64,000 bases of DNA, from contig CBDAFL010000168.1 in NCBI GenBank assembly GCA_965195225.1, positions 27,505 through 91,504 on the forward strand, in the 5' to 3' direction. Each line of letters opens with the position of its first letter. Position 1 is the stretch's first letter. A program made the position numbers and the translations under genes. The notes below the pieces were generated by a model. It was given only the letters and a program-made list of their open reading frames with translations. It was not told where the DNA came from and made no database searches. The stretch comes from JAHIKV01 sp965195225 (GTDB lineage Bacteria; Planctomycetota; Planctomycetia; Pirellulales; Thermoguttaceae). Positions 51,066-60,208 of the stretch are shown here, one piece after another.

Positions 51066-52283
51066 TCAAGTGGCCGACGGCGCGTCGGCCTCGCCGGCCG
51101 CTTGGGCGACGGCCCGAGCCACGCCGGTCGCCACACGCGGGTCGAACACGCTGGGGACTATGCAATCCGGGCGAAGCTCGTCCTCCGGAATAACCTCGGC
51201 AATCGCGGCCGCGGCGGCAATCTTCATCGACTCGGTCACACGCCGGGCACGAACGTCGAGCATCCCCCGGAACAGACCCGGAAAACAAAGGACGTTGTTG
51301 ATCTGGTTCGGATAGTCGGACCGGCCCGTGGCCATGACTCGGGCGTAAGGCAGCGCGGTTTCCGGATCGATCTCCGGATCGGGGTTGGCCAGCGCAAAGA
51401 CTATCGGCTCGGCGGCCATCCGTTTAACGTCCTCGACCTTCAACAAGTCTGGGCCTGAGACGCCGATAAACACGTCGGCGCCGCGGACGGCGTCGGAAAG
51501 CGTGCCGGCGATGTCTTCGGGATTGGTGTTTTCGGCGATCCAGCGTTTTACGGGATTGCCGTCCAGTTTGCGGTGACGGTTGATCGCTCCGCCACGATCG
51601 CAGAGCACGATCTGCCGGCAACCGACCGATTGCAGCAGCCGGGCAACGGCCGCTCCCGCCGCGCCTGCCCCGCTTATCGCCACGCGAATGTCCGCCAGTT
51701 GTTTCTGCACGATTTTCAGGGCGTTCTCCAGCGCCGCCAGCACCACCACCGCCGTGCCGTGCTGGTCGTCGTGAAAGACGGGTATCTCCAGCCGCTCGAT
51801 CAATTGCCGTTCGATCTCCACGCAGCGCGGCGAGGAAATGTCTTCCAGATTTATGCCGCCGAACGTGGGGGCCAAATAGACGCACGTGCGGACAATCTCG
51901 TCGACGTCCTGGGTGTCGAGGCAGATCGGGAAGGCGTCCACGCCGGCGAACGCCTTGAAGAGCATGCACTTGCCCTCCATCACCGGCATGGCGGCTTCCG
52001 GGCCGATGTTGCCCAACCCCAGCACGGCCGAGCCGTCGGAGACGACCGCCACGGTGTTCCGCCGGATCGTCAGGTCGAAACTCTTCGCCGGGTCGTCGTG
52101 GACGGCCATACACACCTGGGCAACGCCCGGGGTATAGGCCATCGACAGGTCTTCCCGCGTTTCGAGCGGCGTTTTAAGACAGACCTCGATCTTGCCGCCT
52201 TGATGCAACTCGATGATCCGGTCCGTTTGGTTCAATTCCGGGTTCAGTGTTTTCATGGGGATCATTGTATTGGTTTGCGTCAT
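51066..52283 (-). CDS. NAD(P)-dependent malic enzyme (short bacterial type)
   Basis: 405 residues. LSMAYTPGVAQVCMAVHDDP holds the catalytic Tyr; VSDGSAVLGLGNIGPEAAMPVMEGKCMLF the catalytic Lys; IPVFHDDQHGTAVVVLAAL the metal-binding Asp pair; and VAISGAGAAGAAVARLL the nucleotide fold. It oxidatively decarboxylates malate to pyruvate and CO2. It lacks the phosphotransacetylase domain of MaeB. It is divergent from mdh (165 bp apart), so malate-using genes are paired; palindromes lie on both sides. Confidence 0.93.
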   Translation of the reverse strand: MTQTNTMIPMKTLNPELNQTDRIIELHQGGKIEVCLKTPLETREDLSMAYTPGVAQVCMAVHDDPAKSFDLTIRRNTVAVVSDGSAVLGLGNIGPEAAMPVMEGKCMLFKAFAGVDAFPICLDTQDVDEIVRTCVYLAPTFGGINLEDISSPRCVEIERQLIERLEIPVFHDDQHGTAVVVLAALENALKIVQKQLADIRVAISGAGAAGAAVARLLQSVGCRQIVLCDRGGAINRHRKLDGNPVKRWIAENTNPEDIAGTLSDAVRGADVFIGVSGPDLLKVEDVKRMAAEPIVFALANPDPEIDPETALPYARVMATGRSDYPNQINNVLCFPGLFRGMLDVRARRVTESMKIAAAAAIAEVIPEDELRPDCIVPSVFDPRVATGVARAVAQAAGEADAPSAT

Positions 52284-52335
52284 TGCCCGTCAATTGGGCT
52301 AGAATACAATAGGCGTTTTCCGCATAACCGCGACT

Positions 52336-52415
52336 GGGTGGCACGTCCCTGAGCGCAGCGAAGGGCGTGTTTCCTCGGATACCACGCCCATCACTTCGTT
52401 CTGGGCGTGCCACCC
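52336..52415. repeat. Palindromic repeat family H between malic enzyme and mdh
   Basis: GGGTGGCACGTCCCTGAGCG at 52336 with the inverse GGGCGTGCCACCCA ending at 52415. Copies: 50985-51053 and 61311-61390; a relative (CATCCTGAGCGCAGCGAAGG) is at 56519-56593. Confidence 0.85.
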
Positions 52416-52448
52416 AATTGACCGCGCATGCTCAGAAAACATCTTCCC

Positions 52449-53393
52449 ATGAAACGCGCGAAAATCAGCATAATCGGCGCCGGCAACGTCGGAGCGACAA
52501 CCGCCCACTGTTGTGTGTCGGCCGAACTGGGAGAGATCGTCCTCTTGGACGCCCCACAGTCTGGGGACATGCCCAAGGGTAAGGCGCTTGACCTTTCGCA
52601 TGCCGCCGCGATCGTGGGCAGCGACGTTCGCGTTCTCGGCACAACCGACTACGCCGATACCGCCGGCAGCGATGTCGTGGTGATCGCCGCCGGCGCGGCG
52701 CGCACCCCGGGCATGAGCCGCAACGACCTGTTGGCCACCAACGCCCGAACCGTCGATTCCGTGGCCAGCGAGATCAAGCGAACCAGCCCGGATGCCGTCG
52801 TCATCGTCGTGACCAATCCGCTGGACGCGATGACTTATCGTGCTTGGCGGGCGACCGGCTTCCCGTCGCAACGGGTGTTGGGCGAGGCCGGCGCGCTCGA
52901 CGGCGCCCGGTTCCGCGCCTGCATCGCCGAGGAGTTGGGCGTGAGCGCCGAGGACGTTTCGGCCCTGGTCGTGGGCGGACACGGCGAGGCGATGACGCCG
53001 CTGCCCAGTTGCACCACGGTAAGCGGCGTTCCCGTCGGCCGACTGATCTCCGCCGAACGGATGGCCGAGCTGATCCGCCGCACACGCCAGGCCGGCACGG
53101 AGATCGTCTCGATGCTCAAGACCGGCAGCGCCTACTACGCCGCCGCCGCCGCAACGGCAATGATGATCGAGTCGATCGTCCGCGACAAGAAGCGGTTGAT
53201 CTGCTGTTCGGCGTTTTGCGACAAGGAATACGGCGTGGGCGGTTATTACGTCGGCGTACCGGTGGTGCTCGGGGCCGATGGCGTCGAGCGGATCGTCGAG
53301 ATCGAGTTCTCTCCTTCCGAGCGAGATTCTTTTTGCAAGAGCGTCGCGGCGGTAAAGGCAGTGGTCGAGGCGATGGAGCGATTGGAAGCGTGA
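52449..53393 (+). CDS. mdh: Malate dehydrogenase (LDH-like type)
   Basis: 314 residues from the ATG at 52449; an ATG 7 codons upstream (52428) is also possible and neither has a good ribosome site. GAGNVGATTAH (NAD), the substrate loop AGAARTPGMSRNDLL with two Arg, VVIVVTNPLDAMTYRAW, VVGGHGEAMTPL (catalytic His) and the Arg/Asp pair are in place. Arg at the start of AARTPGMSR supports malate over lactate. It interconverts malate and oxaloacetate in the TCA cycle. Confidence 0.93.
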   Translation: MKRAKISIIGAGNVGATTAHCCVSAELGEIVLLDAPQSGDMPKGKALDLSHAAAIVGSDVRVLGTTDYADTAGSDVVVIAAGAARTPGMSRNDLLATNARTVDSVASEIKRTSPDAVVIVVTNPLDAMTYRAWRATGFPSQRVLGEAGALDGARFRACIAEELGVSAEDVSALVVGGHGEAMTPLPSCTTVSGVPVGRLISAERMAELIRRTRQAGTEIVSMLKTGSAYYAAAAATAMMIESIVRDKKRLICCSAFCDKEYGVGGYYVGVPVVLGADGVERIVEIEFSPSERDSFCKSVAAVKAVVEAMERLEA

Positions 53394-53571
53394 AGAAGGG
53401 TACGAATAAGGTGAAGGGTGGGAAGGAGAAAAAGAACCCCCGTCCCTGGATTCCACGAACAGCCAAGATCGACTACACTGAAAGCTGTCCGCTCTGGACA
53501 TAATGCCCGTGATTGTTGCCGCGAACTCCATATTCCCCCTACACACTCACCGTACAGTTTCGGATTCTTCC

Positions 53572-55005
53572 ATGCCCGACAATCGAAACCAATACGAAAA
53601 TCCGCTGATTAGCCGCTATGCCTCGCCGGAGATGAGCGAGCTGTGGAGTCCGCGTCGGAAGTTTGGCACGTGGCGGCGGCTGTGGGTCGCGCTGGCCGAG
53701 GCCCAAGCGGAACTTGGACTGCCGATCAGCCCGGCACAGATCGAGCAGCTCAAGGCCCAGGTGGACCAGATCGACTTCGAGGCGGCCGGCCGCTACGAGC
53801 GGAAGCTGCGGCACGACGTGATGGCGCACGTCCACGCCTACGGCGACGCCTGCCCGGATGCCCGTGGTATCATACACCTCGGGGCCACAAGCTGCTTTGT
53901 GACCGACAACACCGACCTGCTGTTACTGCGTGAAGGGCTGGAGATGATCGCCCGGCGCGTGGCGGCGGCGATCGACGCGCTGGCCGCCTTCGCCGTCAAA
54001 TACCGCGACTTGCCCTGCCTCGGGTTCACTCATTTTCAGCCGGCGCAGCCGACCACCGTGGGTAAACGGGCATGCCTCTGGGCTCACGACTTCACGCTCG
54101 ACCTGGCCGAGATCGAACATCGCATCGCAAACCTCCGGGCGCTGGGCAACAAAGGGACGACCGGCACGCAGGCGAGTTTCCTGAAGCTATTTCACGGCGA
54201 CCACGAGAAGGTGCGCCGGCTGGACGAATTGATCTGCCGCAAGATCGGTTTCGACTCCGCTTACTCGATCAGCGGCCAGACGTATTCGCGGAAGATCGAC
54301 TCGCAAGTGCTCGGCGTTCTTTCGGGCGTTGCCCAGAGCGCGCACAAGATGGCCACCGATCTGCGGCTGCTGGCCCATCGCAAGGAGGTCGAGGAGCCGT
54401 TCGAGTCCGACCAGATCGGCTCGTCGGCGATGGCCTACAAGCGGAACCCGATGCGTTCGGAACGGATATGCGCGTTGGCGCGGTTTATTACGAGTCTGGA
54501 ATCGAGCGCGGCCGCGACGGCTTCGGTGCAGTGGCTCGAACGGACGCTGGACGACAGCGCGAACCGCCGGCTGACCCTCCCGCAGGCGTTTTTGGCCGCC
54601 GACGCCGTGCTGATTCTTTGCCAAAACGTGTCGGCCGGGCTGGTGGTCTATCCGAAGGTGATTGCCGCCCACCTGGACGCCGAACTCCCCTTCATGGCCA
54701 CGGAAAACATTCTGATGGCGGCCGTCTCCGCCGGCGGCGACCGGCAGGACCTGCACGAACGGATACGCCGGCACAGTCAGGCGGCGGCCGCGACAGTCAA
54801 GCTGGAGGGTCGGCAAAACGATCTGATGGACCGGCTCGCTGCCGATCCGGCCTTCGCCAAGGTCGATCTGACCGCCGTGCTGGACCCCGGGCAATTCGTC
54901 GGCCGCGCCCCGGAGCAGGTCGATGAGTTTATCGCCGAGGTGGTTGCGCCGATTAGGGCAAGATATTCAGAGTCGTTGCCCAGGACCGTCGAATTGCGGG
55001 TATAA
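53572..55005 (+). CDS. purB: Adenylosuccinate lyase
   Basis: 477 residues from the ATG at 53572. YENPLISRYASPEMSELWSP opens the protein; HVHAYGDACPDARGIIHLGATSCFVTDNTDL, FTHFQPAQPTTVGKRACLWA and the fumarase-superfamily signature SSAMAYKRNPMRSE are intact. It acts twice in purine synthesis (SAICAR to AICAR, and adenylosuccinate to AMP). The length fits the eukaryote-like long form. The purH gene lies about 7 kb downstream in the same window. Confidence 0.95.
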   Translation: MPDNRNQYENPLISRYASPEMSELWSPRRKFGTWRRLWVALAEAQAELGLPISPAQIEQLKAQVDQIDFEAAGRYERKLRHDVMAHVHAYGDACPDARGIIHLGATSCFVTDNTDLLLLREGLEMIARRVAAAIDALAAFAVKYRDLPCLGFTHFQPAQPTTVGKRACLWAHDFTLDLAEIEHRIANLRALGNKGTTGTQASFLKLFHGDHEKVRRLDELICRKIGFDSAYSISGQTYSRKIDSQVLGVLSGVAQSAHKMATDLRLLAHRKEVEEPFESDQIGSSAMAYKRNPMRSERICALARFITSLESSAAATASVQWLERTLDDSANRRLTLPQAFLAADAVLILCQNVSAGLVVYPKVIAAHLDAELPFMATENILMAAVSAGGDRQDLHERIRRHSQAAAATVKLEGRQNDLMDRLAADPAFAKVDLTAVLDPGQFVGRAPEQVDEFIAEVVAPIRARYSESLPRTVELRV

Positions 55006-55024
55006 GATGGCAGGTTGACGCCAT

Positions 55025-55324
55025 CTACGGCAGTCGTGATCGCCATTTTTTCGGATCGCGCGCCGTGTGGAATACGCAATAAACCGTTACCACACCGTCG
55101 GCATACTCATAAAAGGTTGCGTATGGAAATCGCCGCACCAACCCCCGACGGTAGTCCTTGCGAACCTTCGCAAACATCTCGGGCGTACGGCGGATTGCCT
55201 GAATGCCGGCGTCCACGCAAGAAAGAAATTCTTCCCCCAGTCCGGTCCGCTGCAACTCGTACCAGCCGTACGCCTCTTCGATGTCTTGCGCGGCTTCCGG
55301 TGCGAGAATGAGTTCAGCGGCCAT
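55025..55324 (-). CDS. RelE/ParE-family toxin
   Basis: 99 residues. LILAPEAAQDIEEAYGWYELQRTGLGEEFLSCVDAGIQAIRRTPEMFAKVRKDYRRGLVRRFPYATFYEYADGVVTVYCVFHTARDPKKWRSRL is a typical ParE/RelE-superfamily toxin with the C-terminal HTARDPxxW. Its start overlaps the antitoxin gene by 11 bp. Confidence 0.9.
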   Translation of the reverse strand: MAAELILAPEAAQDIEEAYGWYELQRTGLGEEFLSCVDAGIQAIRRTPEMFAKVRKDYRRGLVRRFPYATFYEYADGVVTVYCVFHTARDPKKWRSRLP

Positions 55325-55538
55325 GGCGGCTTCGGACTTTCCGTTTGACCTCGTCCCACGAAAGCCCCGAACCAGGGTTGCTCATCAAGTTGGCCTTCCG
55401 TCTTGCGAGTTCTTCCTCTTGCCACTTGTGAATGGGAACTTCAGACGGCGTTGCCGCCAGATCATCCCAGAGGTCTTCCACAAGTTGGAGCTTCTCCGAG
55501 GAACTCAGTTCGGACAGTGAAGCGGCAGTCGAATCCAT
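55314..55538 (-). CDS. Addiction-module antitoxin (PF09720-like)
   Basis: 74 residues from the ATG at 55538. ASLSELSSSEKLQLVEDLWDDLAATPSEVPIHKWQEEELARRKANLMSNPGSGLSWDEVKRKVRSRHGR is the standard putative addiction-module component pattern (LSxxEKLxLVEDLWDxL...; PGSGxSWDEVKxKV). Confidence 0.9.
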   Translation of the reverse strand: MDSTAASLSELSSSEKLQLVEDLWDDLAATPSEVPIHKWQEEELARRKANLMSNPGSGLSWDEVKRKVRSRHGR

Positions 55539-55634
55539 CGTAACACCCATGAAGAGCCTATTTGAGGGCCATCTGTCAGGCAAATCCGTATAACTTCATT
55601 ATACGGTGAGCAGGGCGTCTTCTCAACGGCCGAA

Positions 55635-55913
55635 TCAGCCGACCTCGTCGAGCAGCCGCTCGACGGCGACGTTCAGCTTGTCGCGGGTCTCGTAAGTGCC
55701 CTCGGCAATCTGTTGCCGGACGGCCTCGACGCGGTCGCCCCGCATCTCGGGCATCTGCTGGACCTGCTCGACCAGCCGGGCGGCTTCGGAGATGTCCACT
55801 TCGTCGGCGATCTGTGGTGCTTCGGGGCGATTCATTTGTTGTGCCGGCTTCGCTCCGTGGGGAGCGCTAATTGGTTGCGGACCGTGCAGTTGGCTGGGAC
55901 CGTAAATGTGCAT
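55635..55913 (-). CDS. FlgM-like anti-sigma-28 factor
   Basis: 92 residues. After a disordered Pro/His/Gln-rich N-terminus (residues 1-35), DEVDISEAARLVEQVQQMPEMRGDRVEAVRQQIAEGTYETRDKLNVAVERLLDEV follows the FlgM C-terminal pattern (VDIS.A......R..RV..V...I..GtY......A..ll). FlgM binds and inhibits the flagellar sigma factor FliA. No flagellar gene is nearby. Single gene. Confidence 0.8.
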   Translation of the reverse strand: MHIYGPSQLHGPQPISAPHGAKPAQQMNRPEAPQIADEVDISEAARLVEQVQQMPEMRGDRVEAVRQQIAEGTYETRDKLNVAVERLLDEVG

Positions 55914-56657
55914 TGCTTCTTCTCCACTAAGATAAGTTGAACAATCGTCTCATCGGCCGTCGCCCGCTCGCGAAATCACCCAATCGCTCGACGCCCCGCT
56001 TGTAGTGAAAACGAGTTCTGGAAAGTGTTGTAACGTCTGTATCGACACGATTTCTTACCCAATGATGTTTCGCGGAATCATCGGCTGCATTCGGTCAACG
56101 TCGGCCCACGGAGAACCGCCCCGCAAGGCGTACGACCGCAACGGCATTATCGACCGGAACTCTTCCATGAGTTATTCGCAGCGTCTGGATGTTGGCGAAT
56201 ATACTTACAATTCCATTATGCACTGCCGTCGCCCGACGGCCAAGCCCGACTTTTTTTCGAGCCGAGAGAGACAAGCGCCTTCCACCGTCCGGCACTGCCA
56301 AATTATACGGACATTTACGGATAAAGGTTCAATTACGAATGGCGGGCGAGATTATAGGCGATTACCGGAAGCTAGACAAGATTGATCCGCCCGCACCCCC
56401 CCAATGTATGGCGAACAGGAAGATACTTTGATTTTCCCGGGTTCAAACGCGAAACTTCTCGTTGCCCCAAGGGTTTACCAGTCTGTGAGGTAGCCGTTCA
56501 CAGGTCAGCAAGGTATCTGTCATCCTGAGCGCAGCGAAGGATCTCGGATGAGGATGTGCTGCGGACGAGATCCTTCGCTGCGCTCAGGATGACTGTCGCC
56601 CCGTGAACGGTTACTCTGTAAAGAGTTCCTTTTCCACATCCAGTATCGAGGAGAAGA
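55914..56657. other. 740-bp non-coding stretch
   Basis: No supported gene. A perfect palindromic repeat (arms GTCATCCTGAGCGCAGCGAA at 56519 and its inverse ending 56593) belongs to a family related to H. Confidence 0.55.
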
Positions 56658-57827
56658 ATGATGCAGAGGATTATGATCGGACTGTTGACGGCCGTGGCGG
56701 TCGTCGTGTTGCCGTCATATTTGGCGGCGGAGGAAGGGAAACAGCCCCGTCGGCCACACCCCGACGCTCATCGGAAAGGGCCGAATCCCGAGATGATGTT
56801 CAAACGTCTCGACGCGAACCGGGACAAGGTGATTGTCGCCGACGAGTTGCCCGCCGACATGCCCGAGCGGTTTAGGGATATGTTGATTCGGGCGGACGGA
56901 AACAAGGATGGCGAGTTGACTCTCGGTGAGCTGCGCAAGATGTTCAAGCACCGTCTGGACGGCCATAAGGCCGGCGGAGCAAAACCTCCGAAGAAGACCG
57001 CAAAGGCGATCTTCATCCGTTTGGACAAGGACGAGGACGGGAAACTGAGCTTCGAGGAGTTTTCCGTCGGCTTGCGCCACCTGCGCCACATTATGGCCGC
57101 ACGGGCCGACAAATGGCGCAAACCTACGCGGCAGGGCTTTGGGCCGGAGTTCGACGAGAAGTATTTTGCCAAGGGGCACAAGCATCACGACCATAAGTAT
57201 TATGCCAAAGGCACCAAGTTTCACGGCGCAAACAAGCCTGCCGATGGGCCTTGGCGCGTACGCTGCACGTGGCACGGCATGGGACCGTGGCATCCGCCGC
57301 ACGGCATGCAGTTTGGCATGAATCCGTGGCGCTACCATGGCATGCATTCCGGCATGAATCCGTGGCATCCGCCGCATGGCATGCACTACGGCATGAACCC
57401 CTGGCATCCGCCGGTCAAGATGCAGGCTTGGGGCCAAGGACATCCGGGCGAAAAAAACTACACGATGAGACAGTGGAGTCCGGATGGAAAGAAAAAGCAT
57501 TGGGCAAAGAAGCCCAAGGCCAAAAAACCCAAGGTAAAGGTTGACACCAAGAAAAAGATCGTTCGGATCGAGGCCCGGTTGACCGCCTTGGAGAAGCGGC
57601 AGGAAGCCATGTTGGCCGCCATCCAGGAGCAGCAGGCCGCCATGATGGCCGCGCTGCAAAAGACCAACGAGTTAGTCGGCGCCAAGCTGGATTCATTGGG
57701 CAAACATCAAGAACGAGTCCGTTCGCAGCGGGATAAGGCGAAATCCGAGCGAAAATCGAAGGAACTCTCCAAGGCCGAAAAGAAGGCCAAACAACGCCGA
57801 AAGCCGCACGACCACGACCACGACTAA
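56658..57827 (+). CDS. Exported EF-hand protein with Met/His/Trp-rich repeat
   Basis: 389 residues. Signal peptide MMQRIMIGLLTAVAVVVLPSYLAA. Three EF-hand loops: DANRDKVIVADE (52-63, Gly6 replaced by Lys), DGNKDGELTLGE (80-91) and DKDEDGKLSFEE (123-134). Residues ~170-190 are His-rich (AKGHKHHDHKYYAKG). Residues ~204-255 hold a repeat with units HGM-x2-GMNPWHPP (HGMQFGMNPWRY, HGMHSGMNPWHPP, HGMHYGMNPWHPP). A Lys-rich linker and a coiled coil (~300-389) end in HDHDHD. The Met/His/Trp repeat suggests binding of Cu or another soft metal in the periplasm; that is inference. GAGGAGAAG precedes the ATG. Confidence 0.78.
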   Translation: MMQRIMIGLLTAVAVVVLPSYLAAEEGKQPRRPHPDAHRKGPNPEMMFKRLDANRDKVIVADELPADMPERFRDMLIRADGNKDGELTLGELRKMFKHRLDGHKAGGAKPPKKTAKAIFIRLDKDEDGKLSFEEFSVGLRHLRHIMAARADKWRKPTRQGFGPEFDEKYFAKGHKHHDHKYYAKGTKFHGANKPADGPWRVRCTWHGMGPWHPPHGMQFGMNPWRYHGMHSGMNPWHPPHGMHYGMNPWHPPVKMQAWGQGHPGEKNYTMRQWSPDGKKKHWAKKPKAKKPKVKVDTKKKIVRIEARLTALEKRQEAMLAAIQEQQAAMMAALQKTNELVGAKLDSLGKHQERVRSQRDKAKSERKSKELSKAEKKAKQRRKPHDHDHD

Positions 57828-57868
57828 AGCCGCATAAGCTCAGTTAATATTGAACCTCTGACCTTCAC

Positions 57869-57903
57869 GCCCGGTGCGGGAAATAAATCCTCGCCGGGCT
57901 TTT
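57869..57903 (+). terminator. Possible terminator after the EF-hand gene
   Basis: GCCCGG (57869-57874) and CCGGGC (57894-57899) followed by TTTTG, about 40 bp after the stop. Confidence 0.5.
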
Positions 57904-57987
57904 GTTTGCGCCAAGGTTGATTTGTACCGCCCGAACCATTTTTTGTCGGTTTCCGTAACAAAGAATGAGGGCACGAGGGCGAATCCC

Positions 57988-58227
57988 ATGAGCAACAAAC
58001 CAACTACCGCCGCTGAGAGCGTGTTGATTGGCCGCGAGCATTGGGACATTCCGGTTCGGGTTGAGTTGCGGCCCTATCTGGATTTTGTCCGCCGGATGGA
58101 CTGCCAATTGCGTTGGTTGGCGATTCGATGGTCGCATGCCGCCTCGCCCGCGGCCAGAAGCATCTGGGACGAACCTCGCGGAGTAGGCGTCGAAAGTCGT
58201 TTCCCCCCAAGGCGATGTCCGCCGTAG
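57988..58227 (+). CDS. Small hypothetical protein
   Basis: 79 residues from the ATG at 57988 with GAGGG upstream. SNKPTTAAESVLIGREHWDIPVRVELRPYLDFVRRMDCQLRWLAIRW is plausible, hydrophilic and without a family. The final third reads into a region of low coding character. It lies between the EF-hand gene and the polyamine genes. Confidence 0.4.
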   Translation: MSNKPTTAAESVLIGREHWDIPVRVELRPYLDFVRRMDCQLRWLAIRWSHAASPAARSIWDEPRGVGVESRFPPRRCPP

Positions 58228-58314
58228 GGCTTGTCCCTGGCGCGGCTCGAAATCCGAGCCTCCCTGTCCGTGCCGCGCCGGGCAAGTCCGACGGCGGATG
58301 ATTATTCACCGCGA

Positions 58315-58869
58315 TTAAAAGATGAACACGGCCGTGGCAACCACCGTCGTCCACAGTCCGTCCTTGTTTCCTTCGGCGGTCTGGGCACAGGCGCGGGTGT
58401 TTACGATCTTGCCGGACATGTGGTAGATTTCTTTCCGCTTGTCGTAAGCGGTTTCGGGATCGAATTCGATACCCAGCGTGGTGGCCAGCATGGTGGCGGC
58501 CATGTCCTCGACCAAGTCGCGCAACCGCGGCTCGGAGATTCCGAAGTCGTGATGCTCCGAGATGTACCCGTATTGTTCGCCCTGGGCAGGGACGGCCAGG
58601 CCAATGCCCGCTCCAACCATGCGCGACGGCTCGTTGGTCGCTGCCTCGGCCAGCACAACGTGGACGATCTGGCCGGGCTGCAATTGGGTCAGGCCACGCT
58701 TTTTGGGAATGACCTTGCAGTGCGGCGGAAATATGCTGGAAACCCGGACGAGATTGAAAACCTCGATGCCGGCGTCGCGCAACGCCAACTCGAAACTTTG
58801 CAATTTAGTCCGGTGTTTACCAACTCCTTTGGTAAAAAACACCCTCTTAGGCGTAAGCGGTTCACCCAT
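58315..58869 (-). CDS. pdaD: Pyruvoyl-dependent arginine decarboxylase
   Basis: 184 residues from the ATG at 58869 (AAGGA 7 bases upstream). FFTKGVGKHRTKLQSFELALRDAGIEVFNLVRVSSIFPPHCKVI contains the self-cleavage site VS-SIFP; the second Ser becomes the pyruvoyl group. GQIVHVVLAEAATNEPSRMVGAGIGLAVP and ISEHHDFGIS follow, and ends with KIVNTRACAQTAEG. It turns arginine into agmatine. It is divergent from the deoxyhypusine-synthase-like gene and one gene away from agmatinase, giving a two-step route to putrescine. Confidence 0.92.
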   Translation of the reverse strand: MGEPLTPKRVFFTKGVGKHRTKLQSFELALRDAGIEVFNLVRVSSIFPPHCKVIPKKRGLTQLQPGQIVHVVLAEAATNEPSRMVGAGIGLAVPAQGEQYGYISEHHDFGISEPRLRDLVEDMAATMLATTLGIEFDPETAYDKRKEIYHMSGKIVNTRACAQTAEGNKDGLWTTVVATAVFIF

Positions 58870-58989
58870 CAATGTTCCTTCGGGGTTGGGGGAGAGGTGG
58901 CGGAAGGGTCTGTCCAGCCGCTTTTCAACAGGGCACATAGGCTATCCGATTATCGCGGACTCTGCAAGCAACTTTTTCGAGTTGACCGT

Positions 58990-59012
58990 GTAGCGGGGCC
59001 GCTTGCGGCCCG
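58990..59012. repeat. Palindrome TAGCGGGGCCGCTTGCGGCC
   Basis: The same sequence as 32500-32522. It sits in the gap between pdaD and the DHS-like gene. Confidence 0.75.
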
Positions 59013-59077
59013 TTACCGCCGATTTTCCGCGGCGGCGATGCCTTGACATGACGCCGTGAATACCCTGAAATGGGGCC

Positions 59078-60208
59078 ATGACGCGAGAACTGCACGACGG
59101 CCGCGAAGACGGCCTTGAGCCACTGGAATCCTTGGACGTCCGACGCGCCGAAGGTTTTGCCGACATGCTCCGCCGAATGAGCCGGACGGCTTTCGGAGGA
59201 CGCGAATTGGGTGAAGCCTTCGAGGTTCTCTCGGCAATGGCGGCCGATCCGCAATGCCTCATCGTGGTGACGCTCTCCGGCGCCATGACCGTGGCGAAGA
59301 TGGGCCGCCTGCTGTGCGATATGATCGACGAAAACCTTGCCCACGTCGTCGTCAGCACCGGCGCGATCATGGCCCACGGGCTGTCCGAAGCCACCGGCGG
59401 CGCCCACTTCAAGCACGACCCGAGAATCCCCGACAGCCAACTCTACAAGTGGGGCTACAACCGCGTGTACGACACCGTGGAACTGGAGGCCAATCTGCTC
59501 CGCGGGGAAGAATACGTGTCCGGGGTTCTCGGCGATTGGGATCCCCAGCGGCCGATGTGTTCCTGGGAGTTGAACCGGGAGGTCGGTCGCCGGCTGCACG
59601 ACGAGGGGCAGATGCCCAGCGTCCTCGGTTGCGCCTATCGACGGAACGTGCCGGTCTACGTGCCGGCGTTCACGGATTCAGACATCGGCTTGGGAGTGTC
59701 CAGCGAATTTCTGGTTCGGAAAAACGCGACGGAGCAAAAAAAGGATATGGAAGAATTCTTCGCCGCGGTACCGCCGTACAATCCCTTTCTCGATCTGCAC
59801 GACTACACACGACGAATCCTTGCCGCCAAGCGGTTGGGTATATTCACCATCGGCGGCGGAGTGCCGCGAAACTGGGCTCAACAGGTCGGGCCGTTCATCG
59901 ACATCCTAAACACGCGGGTGGAAACAAAACTTTCCGCCCCGCGGTTCCAATATGCGGTGCGAATATGCCCCGAGCCGGTCCACTGGGGCGGACTAAGCGG
60001 TTGCACCTACACCGAAGGCGTCTCGTGGGGAAAATTTGTCAGCCGCGCCGAAGGGGGCCGTTTCGCCGAGGTCCACTGCGACGCGACAATCGCATGGCCT
60101 CTGCTGATACGCGCGATACTGGAGACGAAGGGGAAGGCGGAGGGCGGAGAGAAGAGAGAAAAGGGAAGAGAGAAGAGAGAAGAGGGAAGGCGGAAAGATG
60201 ATGGATGA
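59078..60208 (+). CDS. Deoxyhypusine-synthase-like protein (homospermidine synthase / SpeY type)
   Basis: 376 residues. The DHS fold is clear: VVTLSGAMTVAKMGRLLCDMIDENLAHVVVSTGAIMAHGLSE, GAHFKHDPRIPDSQLYKWGYNRVYDTVELE, KRLGIFTIGGGVPRNWAQQVGPFIDI, and the end HWGGLSGCTYTEGVSWGKF with the region of the active-site Lys (SWGKF). Bacterial relatives are homospermidine synthases or related aminobutyl/aminopropyl transferases, as bacteria lack the eIF5A target. The genes around it (pdaD, speB) support a polyamine role. The last ~24 residues are a Glu/Lys/Arg-rich tail encoded by a purine tract (see the repeat at 60131). Confidence 0.88.
   Translation: MTRELHDGREDGLEPLESLDVRRAEGFADMLRRMSRTAFGGRELGEAFEVLSAMAADPQCLIVVTLSGAMTVAKMGRLLCDMIDENLAHVVVSTGAIMAHGLSEATGGAHFKHDPRIPDSQLYKWGYNRVYDTVELEANLLRGEEYVSGVLGDWDPQRPMCSWELNREVGRRLHDEGQMPSVLGCAYRRNVPVYVPAFTDSDIGLGVSSEFLVRKNATEQKKDMEEFFAAVPPYNPFLDLHDYTRRILAAKRLGIFTIGGGVPRNWAQQVGPFIDILNTRVETKLSAPRFQYAVRICPEPVHWGGLSGCTYTEGVSWGKFVSRAEGGRFAEVHCDATIAWPLLIRAILETKGKAEGGEKREKGREKREEGRRKDDG

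Noticed and set aside
52299..53546. 415-codon minus-strand frame over mdh
   Set aside because: Antisense to a complete malate dehydrogenase; runs through an intergenic palindrome.
56005..56385. 126-codon frame in the gap before the EF-hand gene
   Set aside because: No ribosome site, no domain, mixed composition; overlaps other short open frames.
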